Of a DNA stretch of 64,000 nt, positions 25,657 through 35,594 are shown one piece after another; position 1 is the stretch's first letter; every line of letters starts with the position of its first letter. The notes below the pieces were generated by a model. That model worked only from the letters and a program-made list of their open reading frames with translations. It did no database searches and was not told the origin of the DNA. Position numbers and translations under genes: made by a program. This stretch comes from Lysobacterales bacterium (lineage in GTDB: Bacteria; Pseudomonadota; Gammaproteobacteria; Xanthomonadales; Xanthomonadaceae). The stretch lies in NCBI GenBank assembly GCA_017302135.1, contig JAFLDZ010000001.1, forward strand, positions 310,001 to 374,000, read 5' to 3'.

Positions 25657-26412
25657 TCAATTGCGCGGCGGGGCCGGCGGCGGCGCGGCAACGACCGGGC
25701 CGACCGTGACCAGCTTGATGTTGAAGAGCACGACCTGGTTGGCCATTTCGCCAGCACGATCGACCGTGGTGCCGTGCGCGGCGCTGCCCGGCAGGGCGAC
25801 TTCCCAACGTGCGCCGGTGGGCATCATCTGCAGCGCTTCGCGCAGGCCCGGCAGCGGAATTTCGCTCAAACGCACGGTCACGGGACCGGCCGGCTGACCT
25901 TCGCTCGGGACGCTGGTATCGGCGACCACGGTGCCATCGGGCAGCGTGCTCTTGAATTCGACGGTGACCTGATTGGCCTGGGTCGGCTTGGCGCCGTTGC
26001 CGGACTCGATCACCCGGTACTGCACGCCACTGGGAAGCACCTTGACGCCCGACTTGCCCTTGTTCTGCGCCAGGAAAGCGTCGCCCTTGGTCTTGTTCTC
26101 GACGGCGCGCTTTTCCAGCTCGGCCTTGGCTTTGGCGACCATGCGGCCCTGCAGGGCCTGCATCGCGGCGCCGAGTTGTTCCGGCGCGACCGCCGGATCC
26201 TTGCGGCTGGTGGCGTCCTGGAACGCCTTCATCACGGTGGCCATGTCGACCTGTTCGCCGCTGCCGATCACGCGGGCGATGTCGAGGCCGGCGCGATAAC
26301 CGAGGGCGTAGCTGACTTTACCTTTCTCGGACGTGGTGTCCTGGGCCGAGGCCGCACCCGCGGTCAAAGCCAGTGCCGCAAGGGTGGCGGCGGCGAGCAG
26401 ACGCAACTTCAT
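25657..26412 (-). CDS. FKBP-type peptidyl-prolyl isomerase, exported
   Basis: A 251-residue periplasmic foldase of the FkpA/Mip group. Signal peptide about 1-24 (ending ASAQ); an N-terminal helical dimerisation domain (KVSYALGYRAGLDIARVIG, about 32-125); then the FKBP domain (LPSGVQYRVIESGNG, TVEFKSTLPDGTVVADTS, PGLREALQMMPTGARWEVALP). The usual catalytic YTG is replaced by VEF, so isomerase activity may be altered. A proline-rich tail (PPPAPPRN) ends it. Confidence 0.9.
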   Translation of the reverse strand: MKLRLLAAATLAALALTAGAASAQDTTSEKGKVSYALGYRAGLDIARVIGSGEQVDMATVMKAFQDATSRKDPAVAPEQLGAAMQALQGRMVAKAKAELEKRAVENKTKGDAFLAQNKGKSGVKVLPSGVQYRVIESGNGAKPTQANQVTVEFKSTLPDGTVVADTSVPSEGQPAGPVTVRLSEIPLPGLREALQMMPTGARWEVALPGSAAHGTTVDRAGEMANQVVLFNIKLVTVGPVVAAPPPAPPRN

Positions 26413-26604
26413 TCAGTAACTCTCCAAGAGTGGATTTGCCGGGAGACTCCGGCATGGAATGGGGCGGCAGGGCCGCCCCGGTGTGGACTCTTCAAACGAC
26501 AGGCTAGGATACTGTCCGCAGCACTTAACCGCCACTGAGGACGGGCCTGTGACCCGCGCGGATGCGCGCAAGTTCCCGCCCCGCCTCAGGGCGACACCCT
26601 TCCC

Positions 26605-27447
26605 ATGACCGACACTCCCATGACCCAACACCCCGCAAACGCACCCGCCCCGGCCACGCCGCTCCTGCGCATCGAAGATCACCCCGTCGAGGGTCACGGC
26701 TTGATCCGCCGCATCGCCATCGACCGCCCTGAACGCCTGAACGCACTGAATGCCGCCACCCTCGATGCCCTCCATGCCGCCTTCGACGCTGCCGCAGCGG
26801 ACCCTGCGGTCCGCGTGGTGGTGCTGACCGGAAGCGGGCCGAAGGCGTTCGTGGCCGGGGCGGACATCGCCGAAATGAGCGCTCTGAGCCCGGCCGAAGG
26901 CCGCGATTTCTCCCTTCGCGGCACCCGGATGATGCGACGCATGGAGAAAATGCCGAAACCGGTGATCGCGATGATCAACGGCTTCGCGCTCGGCGGCGGC
27001 CTGGAACTGGCGATGTCCTGTCATCTGCGTATCGCCGCCGACACCGCCAAGGTCGGACAGCCCGAGATCAACCTGGGCCTGATCCCGGGTTTCGGCGGCA
27101 CCCAGCGCCTGCTCCGCCTCGCCGGTCGCGCAGCGACGCTGGAACTGTGCCTGCTGGGAGCGCCGATCGACGCCGCCCGCGCGTTGGCGCTGGGCATCGT
27201 CAACCGCGTGATCCCGGCGGCGGACCTCGAAACCGAGACCATGAAACTTGCGGAACAGCTCGCGATGTCCGCACCGCTCGCCCTGCGCGGCATGCTCGAC
27301 TGCGTGAACGTCGGCGGCGAATGCGGCATCGAGGAAGGCCTCGAATACGAAAGCGCGCAGTTCGGCCTGATCTTTTCGACCGACGACATGCGCGAAGGGA
27401 CGAAGGCGTTCCTGGAACGACGCAAGCCGGGCTTCAGCGGTCGATGA
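26605..27447 (+). CDS. Enoyl-CoA hydratase
   Basis: A 280-residue crotonase-family enzyme, which hydrates trans-2-enoyl-CoA in fatty-acid beta-oxidation. The oxyanion and catalytic segments are complete: FVAGADIAEM, then FALGGGLELAMSC with Glu134, then QPEINLGLIPGFGGTQRL with Glu154, the 20-residue spacing of rat Glu144/Glu164. A Pro-rich N-terminal extension of about 20 residues precedes the fold; a second ATG at 26620 is possible. Overlaps the next gene as ATGA. Confidence 0.9.
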   Translation: MTDTPMTQHPANAPAPATPLLRIEDHPVEGHGLIRRIAIDRPERLNALNAATLDALHAAFDAAAADPAVRVVVLTGSGPKAFVAGADIAEMSALSPAEGRDFSLRGTRMMRRMEKMPKPVIAMINGFALGGGLELAMSCHLRIAADTAKVGQPEINLGLIPGFGGTQRLLRLAGRAATLELCLLGAPIDAARALALGIVNRVIPAADLETETMKLAEQLAMSAPLALRGMLDCVNVGGECGIEEGLEYESAQFGLIFSTDDMREGTKAFLERRKPGFSGR

Positions 27448-27821
27448 CCTCCTGCCGCGCTTGCGCCGACGCCACACTGCCGTTGCTCGCCGAAGCGCTG
27501 GCGGCGGATGACCTCGACCGCGCACTGACGCTCGGTCTGCTCGCATACGAGTCGGAAGAGAATGCGGCTATCTGCGCCGAATGCCGTGCGCGCGTGAGCA
27601 TCGTGAACGCTGCACGCGACGAGCGACTGCGCGCGCTCGCAGCGCGCGAGCGCTACCGCGCGCGTGAAGTGCGGCTGGCGGCGCGCGCGGAAGCCCGCAG
27701 CCGCAAACGCAGCGCCTCAACGACGCTGCCATCTGCGGCTGCACCATCGTTGCCGCCCGCCGCCGCAGCAGCCTTGGCGCGGGCCAAAGCGCGCGTCGCG
27801 GCGAAACCGCAGCCGGAATAA
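27444..27821 (+). CDS. Small CxxC-containing protein of unknown function
   Basis: A 125-residue protein starting at the ATG that overlaps the hydratase stop. It begins MTSCRACAD (CxxC at 4-7), has a second CxxC (CAEC, about 44-47), then a basic helix (RYRAREVRLAARAEARSRKR) and an Ala/Pro-rich tail. Two CxxC pairs suggest a zinc ribbon-like knuckle; I do not recognise a family. The gene sits exactly between hydratase and nth with four-base spacing on each side, which supports real translation. Confidence 0.6.
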   Translation: MTSCRACADATLPLLAEALAADDLDRALTLGLLAYESEENAAICAECRARVSIVNAARDERLRALAARERYRAREVRLAARAEARSRKRSASTTLPSAAAPSLPPAAAAALARAKARVAAKPQPE

Positions 27822-27825
27822 CCCG

Positions 27826-28512
27826 ATGGCGACGAAGAAAACAGCCGCTCGTACACCACGCGGCGGCATGCCTGCCGCCGATATCCGGACCATGTTCGAG
27901 CGTCTGCAGGAACTGAATCCGCATCCCACCACCGAACTGGAGTATTCCTCGCCATTCGAGCTGCTGGTCGCGGTGATCCTGTCGGCGCAGGCGACCGACG
28001 TGAGCGTCAACAGGGCGATGCGCCGGCTGTTTCCGGTCGCGAACACGCCGCAAGCGATCGCCGCGCTCGGCGTCGAAGGCCTGAAGCCCTACATCGCCAC
28101 GATCGGCCTGTTCAATACGAAAGCCGCGAATGTGATCGCGATGTGTCGGCAGTTGCTGGAAATGCACGACGGCGAAGTGCCGCGTCTGCGCGCCGCACTC
28201 GAAGCGTTGCCCGGCGTCGGCCGCAAGACCGCGAACGTGATCATGAACACCGCCTTCGGCGAACCGACGATGGCGGTCGATACGCATATCTTCCGCGTCT
28301 CCAACCGCACCGGACTCGCGCCAGGCAAGACCGTGCTGACAGTGGAGCAGGGGCTGCTGAAACGCATCCCGCAGGAATTCCTGCAGGATGCGCATCATTG
28401 GCTGATCCTGCATGGCCGCTACACCTGCAAAGCGCGCAAACCCGAGTGTTGGCGTTGCCCGATCCGCGACCTATGCCGCTTCAAGGACAAAACGGAAACC
28501 GGCGAGCCTTGA
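27826..28512 (+). CDS. nth: Endonuclease III
   Basis: A 228-residue DNA glycosylase/AP lyase that removes oxidised pyrimidines. It has the helix-hairpin-helix LPGVGRKTANVI with catalytic Lys134, catalytic Asp152 in VDTHIFRV, and the [4Fe-4S] motif Cys201-X6-Cys208-X2-Cys211-X5-Cys217. An N-terminal extension of about 18 residues (Lys/Arg/Pro-rich) precedes the core relative to E. coli. Start ATG at 27826, four bases after the preceding stop. Confidence 0.96.
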   Translation: MATKKTAARTPRGGMPAADIRTMFERLQELNPHPTTELEYSSPFELLVAVILSAQATDVSVNRAMRRLFPVANTPQAIAALGVEGLKPYIATIGLFNTKAANVIAMCRQLLEMHDGEVPRLRAALEALPGVGRKTANVIMNTAFGEPTMAVDTHIFRVSNRTGLAPGKTVLTVEQGLLKRIPQEFLQDAHHWLILHGRYTCKARKPECWRCPIRDLCRFKDKTETGEP

Positions 28513-28586
28513 TCCAGGCAGATACTGCACGAAGCGGCCGGGACCGCATCTGCAATGCGGCCGAGCGCCGCTGTTGCCGACAAGCA

Positions 28587-28976
28587 TCACGGCAAACCGA
28601 GCCACACGCCGACAACCGCCATCGTCGCCAGCACGCCCCAGGTCAGCAGCGTGCCCCAGAACCGGCCGAACGAATAACCGGAGCGCAGCGACAGTCCGAT
28701 CACGTGCAGCACGCGCGCGAACAACAATACGCCCCCCAGCGACCACAGCCAGATCGCGGAAAGACCCGACAGTTCCAGCAGCGCCAGCAGCAGCAATGCG
28801 AGCGGCACGTATTCGACGAAATTCGCATGCACGCGGATCTTCCGCATCAAGCGCTTGTCGCCGCCGTCGCCGAGCCCGACCTTCTGCGAATGGCGATGAA
28901 ACGCGACGCGGGCGGCCAGGGCCAACATCAACAGCGCATGGAGAGCCGCGAACAGCAGCGTGATCTTCGGGGTCAT
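28587..28976 (-). CDS. MAPEG family membrane protein
   Basis: A 129-residue inner-membrane protein with four hydrophobic helices. The MAPEG signature is visible in the loop RKIRVHANFVEYVPLALLLL and in GRVLHVIGL-like FARVLHVIGLSLRSGYSFGR. Family members include glutathione-dependent enzymes; bacterial YecN-like ones have no set role. Downstream of an MBL hydrolase in the same direction, 37 bases apart. Confidence 0.88.
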   Translation of the reverse strand: MTPKITLLFAALHALLMLALAARVAFHRHSQKVGLGDGGDKRLMRKIRVHANFVEYVPLALLLLALLELSGLSAIWLWSLGGVLLFARVLHVIGLSLRSGYSFGRFWGTLLTWGVLATMAVVGVWLGLP

Positions 28977-29013
28977 GGAAATCGTCCGTGGAATGGAATG
29001 TCGGTTGCGGCCT

Positions 29014-29919
29014 TCATGCCGCCAGCGACCGTGCCTGCAGCGCGGGCATCTCGTGCGCCGTGGAGAACCTGCCCTTGTCGTCGCGCACCACCTGCGCCAA
29101 TGCGCAGCCGGGGTCGTGGGTGAAGAACAGATGCACGTTGCGGGCGAGCTTGTCTTCGAGGAATTCGCGCTTCTCGTCGATCAGCAGCTCGGGATTACGG
29201 TCGTAGCCCATCGTGATCGGCACGTGCACCCAGGGCCGGCCGGGAATCAGATCGGCACAGAACACCACGCCGCCATGCTCGTCGCCGTCGGCATGCGCGG
29301 AGCCCGCAGGTTTCGAACCGACGATCTCCGCGAGCATCAGACCCGGCGTATGGCCGTCGCTGAAATGGAAGCGGACCGTGTTGCCGAGCGCGCGCGAATG
29401 CGTGCTGTCGACGATCTCCAGACGGCCGCTGGCTTCGAGCAATGCCGGTAGTTCCGGGATGAAACTGGCGCGATCCCGGGAATGCGGGTTGCGCGCACGA
29501 TCCCAGCACGCCGCACTGACCACGAAGGTCGCGTTCGGGAACAGCAGTTCCGGCGCGGCGCCTTCGCGCCATGGCGCCAGCAAGCCGCCGGCATGATCGA
29601 AATGCAGATGCGACAGCACGACGACATCGATTTCTTCATGCGCGAAGCCGGCGGCGGCGAGCGAATCGAGCAGCACATGGCGGTCTTCGACCACACCGTA
29701 ACGCTCGCGCATTTTCGGGTCGAAGAACGCGCCGATACCGGTCTCGAACAGCACGGTCTTGCCGTTCAAGGGGCTGGCGAGCAGCGCGCGGCAGGCCAGC
29801 GGCACGCGGTTGTGTTCGTCGGGCGGCAGCCATTTCGCCCACACCGCGCGCGGTGCGTTGCCGAACATCGCGCCGCCGTCGAGTTTCTGCGAATTGCCGA
29901 GAATGGACCAGAGTTTCAT
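29014..29919 (-). CDS. MBL-fold metallo-hydrolase
   Basis: A 301-residue metallo-beta-lactamase-fold protein. The metal motif [10 protein letters not shown] (HxHxDH) is at about 103-112, with a later His in SDGHTPGL and Asp in VFCADLIPG, typical two-zinc ligands. Substrate unknown; the quorum-lactonase and alkyl-sulfatase-like groups share this layout, but nothing decides. Start ATG at 29919 overlaps the GNAT stop as ATGA. Confidence 0.85.
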   Translation of the reverse strand: MKLWSILGNSQKLDGGAMFGNAPRAVWAKWLPPDEHNRVPLACRALLASPLNGKTVLFETGIGAFFDPKMRERYGVVEDRHVLLDSLAAAGFAHEEIDVVVLSHLHFDHAGGLLAPWREGAAPELLFPNATFVVSAACWDRARNPHSRDRASFIPELPALLEASGRLEIVDSTHSRALGNTVRFHFSDGHTPGLMLAEIVGSKPAGSAHADGDEHGGVVFCADLIPGRPWVHVPITMGYDRNPELLIDEKREFLEDKLARNVHLFFTHDPGCALAQVVRDDKGRFSTAHEMPALQARSLAA

Positions 29920-30488
29920 GCGATCTCTCCTTCCGATGTCGGCGCGGTCAGGCCGCGCTCGACGATGTATCGATGTTCGACGCAGGCTTCTTCCTTCACG
30001 TACACATCGGCGGTGCCGATTTCCCGGAATCCTGCCGCCACCAGCATGCGCCTGCAGGGCGCGTTGCGCGCATCGGCATTGGCATGGATGCGGGTCACTG
30101 CGGGGTCGGCGAACAGCATGGCGCATGCCGCACGCATCGCGCTGCGGCCAATGCCGCGCCCCTGCATCGCCGGTGCGAGGGTGATTCCCAGTTCCGCCTC
30201 GCTGCGGTCATGCGACAGCCACACGCCGAGATCGCCCAGCAGCGCATCGGTGGCGACATCGGCGATCGCGAGCTGCAGCCAGTGGCCGGCGGAATCGAGG
30301 TCGGCCTTCGCGCCATGCTCACGCAGGAACGCGCGTGCTTTGGCTTCATCCATCGGCCCCCAGCCTTGATAGCGTGCTACCAATGGATCACTGCGATAGC
30401 CAAGGAAGACCGCAAGATCGTCCTCTTCACGCAAGGCGCGCAGACGCACGCCGCCCATGCACACAGGCAGGCGCGAGGTCACGTTCAC
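29916..30488 (-). CDS. GNAT family N-acetyltransferase (RimJ/RimL type)
   Basis: About 190 residues. The acetyl-CoA binding site is [20 protein letters not shown], followed by [21 protein letters not shown], standard for protein or small-molecule acetyltransferases. The start is uncertain: GTG at 30488 shares GTGA with the ggt stop, while an ATG at 30458 would give 180 residues. Neither has a clear ribosome site; coupling favours the GTG. It ends in an ATGA overlap with the MBL gene. Confidence 0.82.
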   Translation of the reverse strand: MNVTSRLPVCMGGVRLRALREEDDLAVFLGYRSDPLVARYQGWGPMDEAKARAFLREHGAKADLDSAGHWLQLAIADVATDALLGDLGVWLSHDRSEAELGITLAPAMQGRGIGRSAMRAACAMLFADPAVTRIHANADARNAPCRRMLVAAGFREIGTADVYVKEEACVEHRYIVERGLTAPTSEGEIA

Positions 30489-32263
30489 GGCGCCGAGGTT
30501 GCCGCATCCGGCAGCAGCAGCGCCTTGCCCACCGGGTTGCGCGGATCGCTGCCGCCGTACAGCACGTTGGCGCGCTTGTCCCATTCCACCGTCTGCAGAT
30601 TGCCCCAGGTGTCGCTGGAACGGCGGCCATCGGCGCTGTCCTTCGGCGTGATCACGGTGTGGCCCATCGCGCGCAGCGCGGCAACGACATCGTCCGGCAG
30701 CGCGTCGCGCTCGGTGCCGATACCGTCGGGCATCCACTGGTGGTGATAGCGCGGCAGCGCGGCGACCGCCTGCGCATTGAGGCCATCGGCATAACCCAGC
30801 GCGCCCAGCAGCACCATGGTGATGATGCGGCTGCCGCCGGGCGTGCCCAGCACCGCGACGCGGTCGGGCGAGCTCATGAAGGTCGGGGTCATCGAACTGA
30901 GCATGCGCTTGCCCGGTTTCGGCGCGTTGGCGTCGTAGCCCATCACCCCGAACGCATTCGGCGTGCCGGGCTTGAGCGCGAAATCGTCCATCTCGTTGTT
31001 GAGCAGGACGCCGGTGCCGGGCGGGATCAGACCGGAACCGAACAGCAGATTCACCGTCTGGGTCGCGGCGACCAGATTGCCCTCGGCGTCGATGATCGAG
31101 AAATGCGTGGTTTCGTCGTCTTCCATCGGCGTCTGCGCGCCCGAGAGCATGTCGCTGGGCGTGGCCTTGGCCGGATTGATCGTCGAACGCTGCCCGGCGG
31201 CGTAATCGGCGCTGGTGAGCGTGCGCACCGGCACTTTCACGAAATCCGGGTCGCCCAGATAGAACGTGCGGTCGCGGTACGCGCGGCGCATCGCTTCGAC
31301 GGTGAGATGCACGCGTTCGGCCTGCGGCAGCTTCGCGAGGTCCCACGGTTCAAGCATCTGCAGCATCTGCGCCAGCGCGACGCCGCCGGACGACGGCGGC
31401 GGCGCTGTCACCACTTCCCAGCCGTCGTATTCGAAACGCAGCGGCTCGCGTTCACGCACGCGGTAACCGGCGAGTTCTTCGGCTGTCCACTTTCCGCCTT
31501 CGGCTTTCACGCCGGCCAGCAGTTTCTTCGCGATGGTGCCGCGATAGAAACCGTCGAAACCCTTCTCGGCAAGCAGTTCAAGCGTGCGCGCGAGGTCGGG
31601 CTGGATCAGCAGTTCGCCGTCTTCCACCGTATCGCCGTCGGCGAGGAAGACCGCACGCGTGCCTTTGTAGCGCTCCATGACCGCGCGGCGGTTGGCGTAA
31701 CCTTTGACCAGTCGCCCGTAAACCGGAAAGCCTTCGCGGGCGATGCGGATCGCGGGGGCCAGCGTGGTTTTCAGCGGCAAGCGTCCGTAATTCGTCGCCA
31801 GATGCACCAGACCCGCCGGCAAACCCGGAATCCCCGCCGACCATGGCCCGTTTTCGGCGCGATCGCGATTGAATTCGCCTTTGTCATCGAGGAAAGCGGC
31901 AGGCGTCGCGGCGGCCGGCGCGGTTTCGCGCGCATCGATGAAAACATCCTTGCCGGTTTTCGCGTCGTGCAACAGGAAGAAACCGCCGCCGCCGAGACCC
32001 GAGGAAATCGGCTCGACCACCGACAGGACCGACGATACCGCGACCGCCGCGTCGAAGGCATTGCCGCCCTGACGCAGCATGTCGATGCCGGCCTGGCTCG
32101 CGAGCGCATGCGCGCTGGCGATGGCGGCGCCGGGCGGATGTGCAGCGGGCGGATGCGCGGCGGGTACGGTTTGGGTGGCAGTCGCGGTCTCGGCCGATCG
32201 CGCAGGCGCAACGAAGAGCAGCGCGAAGATCATGCCGGTGGCGAAGGATGTTCGGAACGTCAT
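30485..32263 (-). CDS. ggt: Gamma-glutamyltranspeptidase
   Basis: A 592-residue periplasmic Ntn-hydrolase that hydrolyses glutathione and transfers gamma-glutamyl groups. A signal peptide (about 1-24, RSA-ETA) leads to the large subunit. The autocleavage site is in DDETTHFSIID, where the first Thr of TTHFS becomes the N-terminal nucleophile of the small subunit. GTPGGSRIITMVL is the conserved small-subunit loop. The ATG at 32263 overlaps the ferredoxin stop. Confidence 0.94.
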   Translation of the reverse strand: MTFRTSFATGMIFALLFVAPARSAETATATQTVPAAHPPAAHPPGAAIASAHALASQAGIDMLRQGGNAFDAAVAVSSVLSVVEPISSGLGGGGFFLLHDAKTGKDVFIDARETAPAAATPAAFLDDKGEFNRDRAENGPWSAGIPGLPAGLVHLATNYGRLPLKTTLAPAIRIAREGFPVYGRLVKGYANRRAVMERYKGTRAVFLADGDTVEDGELLIQPDLARTLELLAEKGFDGFYRGTIAKKLLAGVKAEGGKWTAEELAGYRVREREPLRFEYDGWEVVTAPPPSSGGVALAQMLQMLEPWDLAKLPQAERVHLTVEAMRRAYRDRTFYLGDPDFVKVPVRTLTSADYAAGQRSTINPAKATPSDMLSGAQTPMEDDETTHFSIIDAEGNLVAATQTVNLLFGSGLIPPGTGVLLNNEMDDFALKPGTPNAFGVMGYDANAPKPGKRMLSSMTPTFMSSPDRVAVLGTPGGSRIITMVLLGALGYADGLNAQAVAALPRYHHQWMPDGIGTERDALPDDVVAALRAMGHTVITPKDSADGRRSSDTWGNLQTVEWDKRANVLYGGSDPRNPVGKALLLPDAATSAP

Positions 32264-32514
32264 GCGTGTTGCTCCTGCAGCCGGGCGAGTTTCGCCAGCA
32301 GCGCATCGTGCGACTCCGGATGCGTGGGGTCCGGGTCGATGCATTCGACCGGACAGACCACCACGCACTGCGGCTCGTCGAAATGGCCGACGCATTCGGT
32401 GCAGCGCGCCGGATCGATCACATAAATCGTTTCGCCCTGCGAAATCGCCTGATTCGGGCATGCGGGCTCGCAGACATCGCAATTGACGCACAGTGCGTTG
32501 ATCTTGAGCGACAT
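32260..32514 (-). CDS. YfhL-type 2[4Fe-4S] ferredoxin
   Basis: An 84-residue ferredoxin with two cluster motifs: CVNCDVCEPACP and, after CTECVGHFDEPQ, CVVVCPVECI. The insert between the first cysteines of the second motif is typical of the YfhL/Allochromatium type of low-potential electron carriers. A short charged tail follows. Start ATG at 32514. It follows coaD and a lipoprotein gene and overlaps ggt by four bases. Confidence 0.92.
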   Translation of the reverse strand: MSLKINALCVNCDVCEPACPNQAISQGETIYVIDPARCTECVGHFDEPQCVVVCPVECIDPDPTHPESHDALLAKLARLQEQHA

Positions 32515-32592
32515 GCGCGGCTCAGGCCGTCTTCGCAACGCGAACGTTGCGAAGACGAAGGGCGCACGACGGACGAGACGAACGGTTGCGGA

Positions 32593-33090
32593 TCACTTCG
32601 TCTCGACGAAGACGTAGTTCACGCCGGACGGCGCGACCGCAGCCTTCACCCGCTCGCTGTCCTCGGGCTTGCCGATGAACAGCAGTTTCACGCCTTTCAG
32701 TTTGTCCGGTTTCACGCCATCGAACGCGGCCACCACCATGTCCGCAGCCTTGGCCGAGGACAGCGAGGCCGAGGAATACGCCAACAGGTTGCCGCCGAGA
32801 ATGCCGCGCGAAATGTCGGACTTGGCCTTGTCGAGCAGGCGGTCGTAACTGCCCTGGAAATCCTCGGAACTCTCGGCCGGCAGCAGATACAGGAACGGCT
32901 GGTTGGTCACGCCCTCCATGTTGCGGCCCACGACATCGATCACATAGGCCTTCCATGCGGCCGAATCTTCATTGGTAGGCGCCGTCAACGGTGCCTTTTC
33001 GGCGACCTTCGGCGCATCGTCTTCTTTCTTGCAGGCCGCGAACGGCACGGTGAGAGCGGCGATCAACAGCAGACGGACGATGATGTTCAT
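32593..33090 (-). CDS. Putative lipoprotein of unknown function
   Basis: A 165-residue exported protein with signal MNIIVRLLLIAALTVPFAAC; Cys20 with FAAC is a plausible lipidation site, followed by KKEDD, which would favour inner-membrane retention by the Asp/charged rule only weakly. The body is mixed alpha/beta (AFDGVKPDKLKGVKLLFIG, VNYVFVETK) with no motif I recognise. Between coaD and the ferredoxin gene, a setting common in this family of bacteria. Confidence 0.7.
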   Translation of the reverse strand: MNIIVRLLLIAALTVPFAACKKEDDAPKVAEKAPLTAPTNEDSAAWKAYVIDVVGRNMEGVTNQPFLYLLPAESSEDFQGSYDRLLDKAKSDISRGILGGNLLAYSSASLSSAKAADMVVAAFDGVKPDKLKGVKLLFIGKPEDSERVKAAVAPSGVNYVFVETK

Positions 33091-33163
33091 AAGTCGGGAA
33101 TCCCATGTGTGAGCACGAAACGGAAGGACGGAAACGCTCGGAGTTGCATCAGGCGGGGTTGAA

Positions 33164-33733
<570 letters not shown>

Positions 33734-34321
33734 TCAAGCCCTGCCGCGCCGATACAGGGCATAACGGACTTCGCGCGTCTGCCCTTCCCGGTAGGGTCGC
33801 CAACCGGAGGCCGGCAAGGGAGCGCTCGTCACCGGCGATTCGACATACAGCCAAGCATTTTCAAGCAGTTGCCCGTCCAGCGCCGCCAGTGCCGGGGCCC
33901 ACAGATCGCCGGCGAACGGCGGATCGACGAATGCGAGGTCGAAGCCAGAGGGCGCGGTCCGCAGCCAGACAAGAGCGTCGGCACAGACCACCTGCACGCG
34001 CTCGCCGCCCGGCAGCTTGGCCGCGAGCTGGCGCAGGCCGTCGGCGAGCTGCGGGTCGCGTTCGACCAGGACCGCCTCGCGGGCGCCGCGCGAGACCGCC
34101 TCCAGCCCGAGCGCCCCGGTGCCGGCGAAGAGGTCGAGCACCTTCGCCCCGGGCAGCACCGGCTGCAGCCAGTTGAACAGGGTTTCGCGGACACGGTCGG
34201 CGGTGGGCCGCAGACCGTCGCGGTCGGCCACCGGCAGCCGGGTTCCGCGCCAATCGCCGCCAATGATGCGGACGACGCCCGGCGCACGGGTCGATGCCGG
34301 TTTCGTAATGCGGCGGTTCAT
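33734..34321 (-). CDS. rsmD: 16S rRNA (guanine966-N2)-methyltransferase
   Basis: A 195-residue SAM-dependent methyltransferase that modifies G966 of 16S rRNA. Motifs: RIIGGDWRGTRLPV at the start, RPTADRVRETLFNWL, the SAM site LDLFAGTGALGLEA, and catalytic DPPF in FVDPPFAG. Start ATG at 34321. It diverges from ftsY, the usual ftsY/rsmD arrangement, with 100 bases between. Confidence 0.95.
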   Translation of the reverse strand: MNRRITKPASTRAPGVVRIIGGDWRGTRLPVADRDGLRPTADRVRETLFNWLQPVLPGAKVLDLFAGTGALGLEAVSRGAREAVLVERDPQLADGLRQLAAKLPGGERVQVVCADALVWLRTAPSGFDLAFVDPPFAGDLWAPALAALDGQLLENAWLYVESPVTSAPLPASGWRPYREGQTREVRYALYRRGRA

Positions 34322-34421
34322 CGGGCGTGTCGGCGCTCAGGCGATAAAAGCATGGGTGGTAACATGCCGCACATTGTGCCGCCCATCTCCGCGATTCGCA
34401 TCGCCTACTCTTCGACTCTCG

Positions 34422-35579
34422 ATGATTCCTTTCTTCCGCCGAAAGAAACCGCCTGCCGCGACCGACACGACGCCCACGGCCGAAGCGCCGCTGGCCGACG
34501 CGACCGTCGACACTGCGCCCTCCGCGGACCAGATCGTCGAAGCGGCTGCAGGACCCAACGCAGAAACACCCGCAGAATCTGCAATCGTTGAAAGCATTCC
34601 CGTCGAAACGGCTCCGGAAGCACCGGCCACGCCGCAGACGGAAGCCGCTCCCGCGGCGGCCGGCAAACCCGGTTGGCGCGACCGCCTGCGCAACAGCGCT
34701 TTCGCGCGCAGCTTCGGCGGTCTGTTCTCGCGCAATCCGAAGCTCGACGACGATCTGCTCGATGAGATCGAAACCGCGCTGCTCACCGCCGACGTCGGCG
34801 TCGCCGCCACCACCCAATTGATCGAATCGCTGCGCAAGCGGATGAAATCGCGCGAATTCGCCGACGCGCAGGCGCTGCTCACTGCGCTGAGGGCGGACCT
34901 GATCGCGATGCTCGCGCCGGTAGCGAAGCCGCTGTTGATCGACCGCAATGCCAAACCCTTCGTGATCCTTACCGTGGGCGTCAACGGCGTCGGCAAGACC
35001 ACCACCATCGGCAAACTCGCGCACCGCTTCAAGGCCGAAGGCCGCACGCTGATGCTGGCCGCCGGCGACACCTTCCGCGCCGCCGCCGTCGCGCAATTGC
35101 AGTCGTGGGGCGAACGCAACGGCGTCACCGTGATCGCACAAGGCCAGAACGCCGATGCCGCATCGGTCGCGTTCGACGCGCTGCAGGCGGCCAAGGCGCG
35201 CGGCACCGAAGTCCTGATCGCCGACACTGCCGGGCGCCTGCACACGCAGCAGGGCTTGATGGCCGAACTGGGCAAGATCAAGCGCGTGCTCGGCAAGATC
35301 GACGAGACCGCGCCGCATGAAGTACTGATGGTGATCGACGGCACCACCGGCCAGAACGCACTGTCGCAGCTGCGCCAGTTCCATGCCTCGGCGGGCGTCA
35401 CCGGTCTGGTCGTGACCAAGCTCGACGGCACCGCCAAGGGCGGCGTGGTGTTCGCACTGGCGCGCGAGTTCGGCATTCCGATCCGCTTCGCGGGCATCGG
35501 CGAACGCTCCGAGGATCTGCGCGTGTTCGACGCCGAAGCCTTCGTCGACGCACTGCTGCCCGAAGCGCTCGGCGCGTAA
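34422..35579 (+). CDS. ftsY: Signal recognition particle receptor FtsY
   Basis: A 385-residue SRP receptor GTPase that docks ribosome-SRP complexes at the inner membrane. It starts MIPFFRRKK, a membrane-targeting basic patch, followed by an acidic Ala/Pro/Thr-rich A domain (about 10-75). The NG domain includes GVNGVGKTTTIGKLA, DTFRAAA, DTAGR and TKLDGTAKGG. Start ATG at 34422; the frame is open further upstream but the protein begins here in homologues. Confidence 0.96.
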   Translation: MIPFFRRKKPPAATDTTPTAEAPLADATVDTAPSADQIVEAAAGPNAETPAESAIVESIPVETAPEAPATPQTEAAPAAAGKPGWRDRLRNSAFARSFGGLFSRNPKLDDDLLDEIETALLTADVGVAATTQLIESLRKRMKSREFADAQALLTALRADLIAMLAPVAKPLLIDRNAKPFVILTVGVNGVGKTTTIGKLAHRFKAEGRTLMLAAGDTFRAAAVAQLQSWGERNGVTVIAQGQNADAASVAFDALQAAKARGTEVLIADTAGRLHTQQGLMAELGKIKRVLGKIDETAPHEVLMVIDGTTGQNALSQLRQFHASAGVTGLVVTKLDGTAKGGVVFALAREFGIPIRFAGIGERSEDLRVFDAEAFVDALLPEALGA

Positions 35580-35594
35580 GCGTCGATTCAACGC

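Noticed and set aside
30335..32425. Open frame of 696 codons on the plus strand opposite ggt
   Set aside because: Antisense of a complete gamma-glutamyltranspeptidase with an intact catalytic motif.
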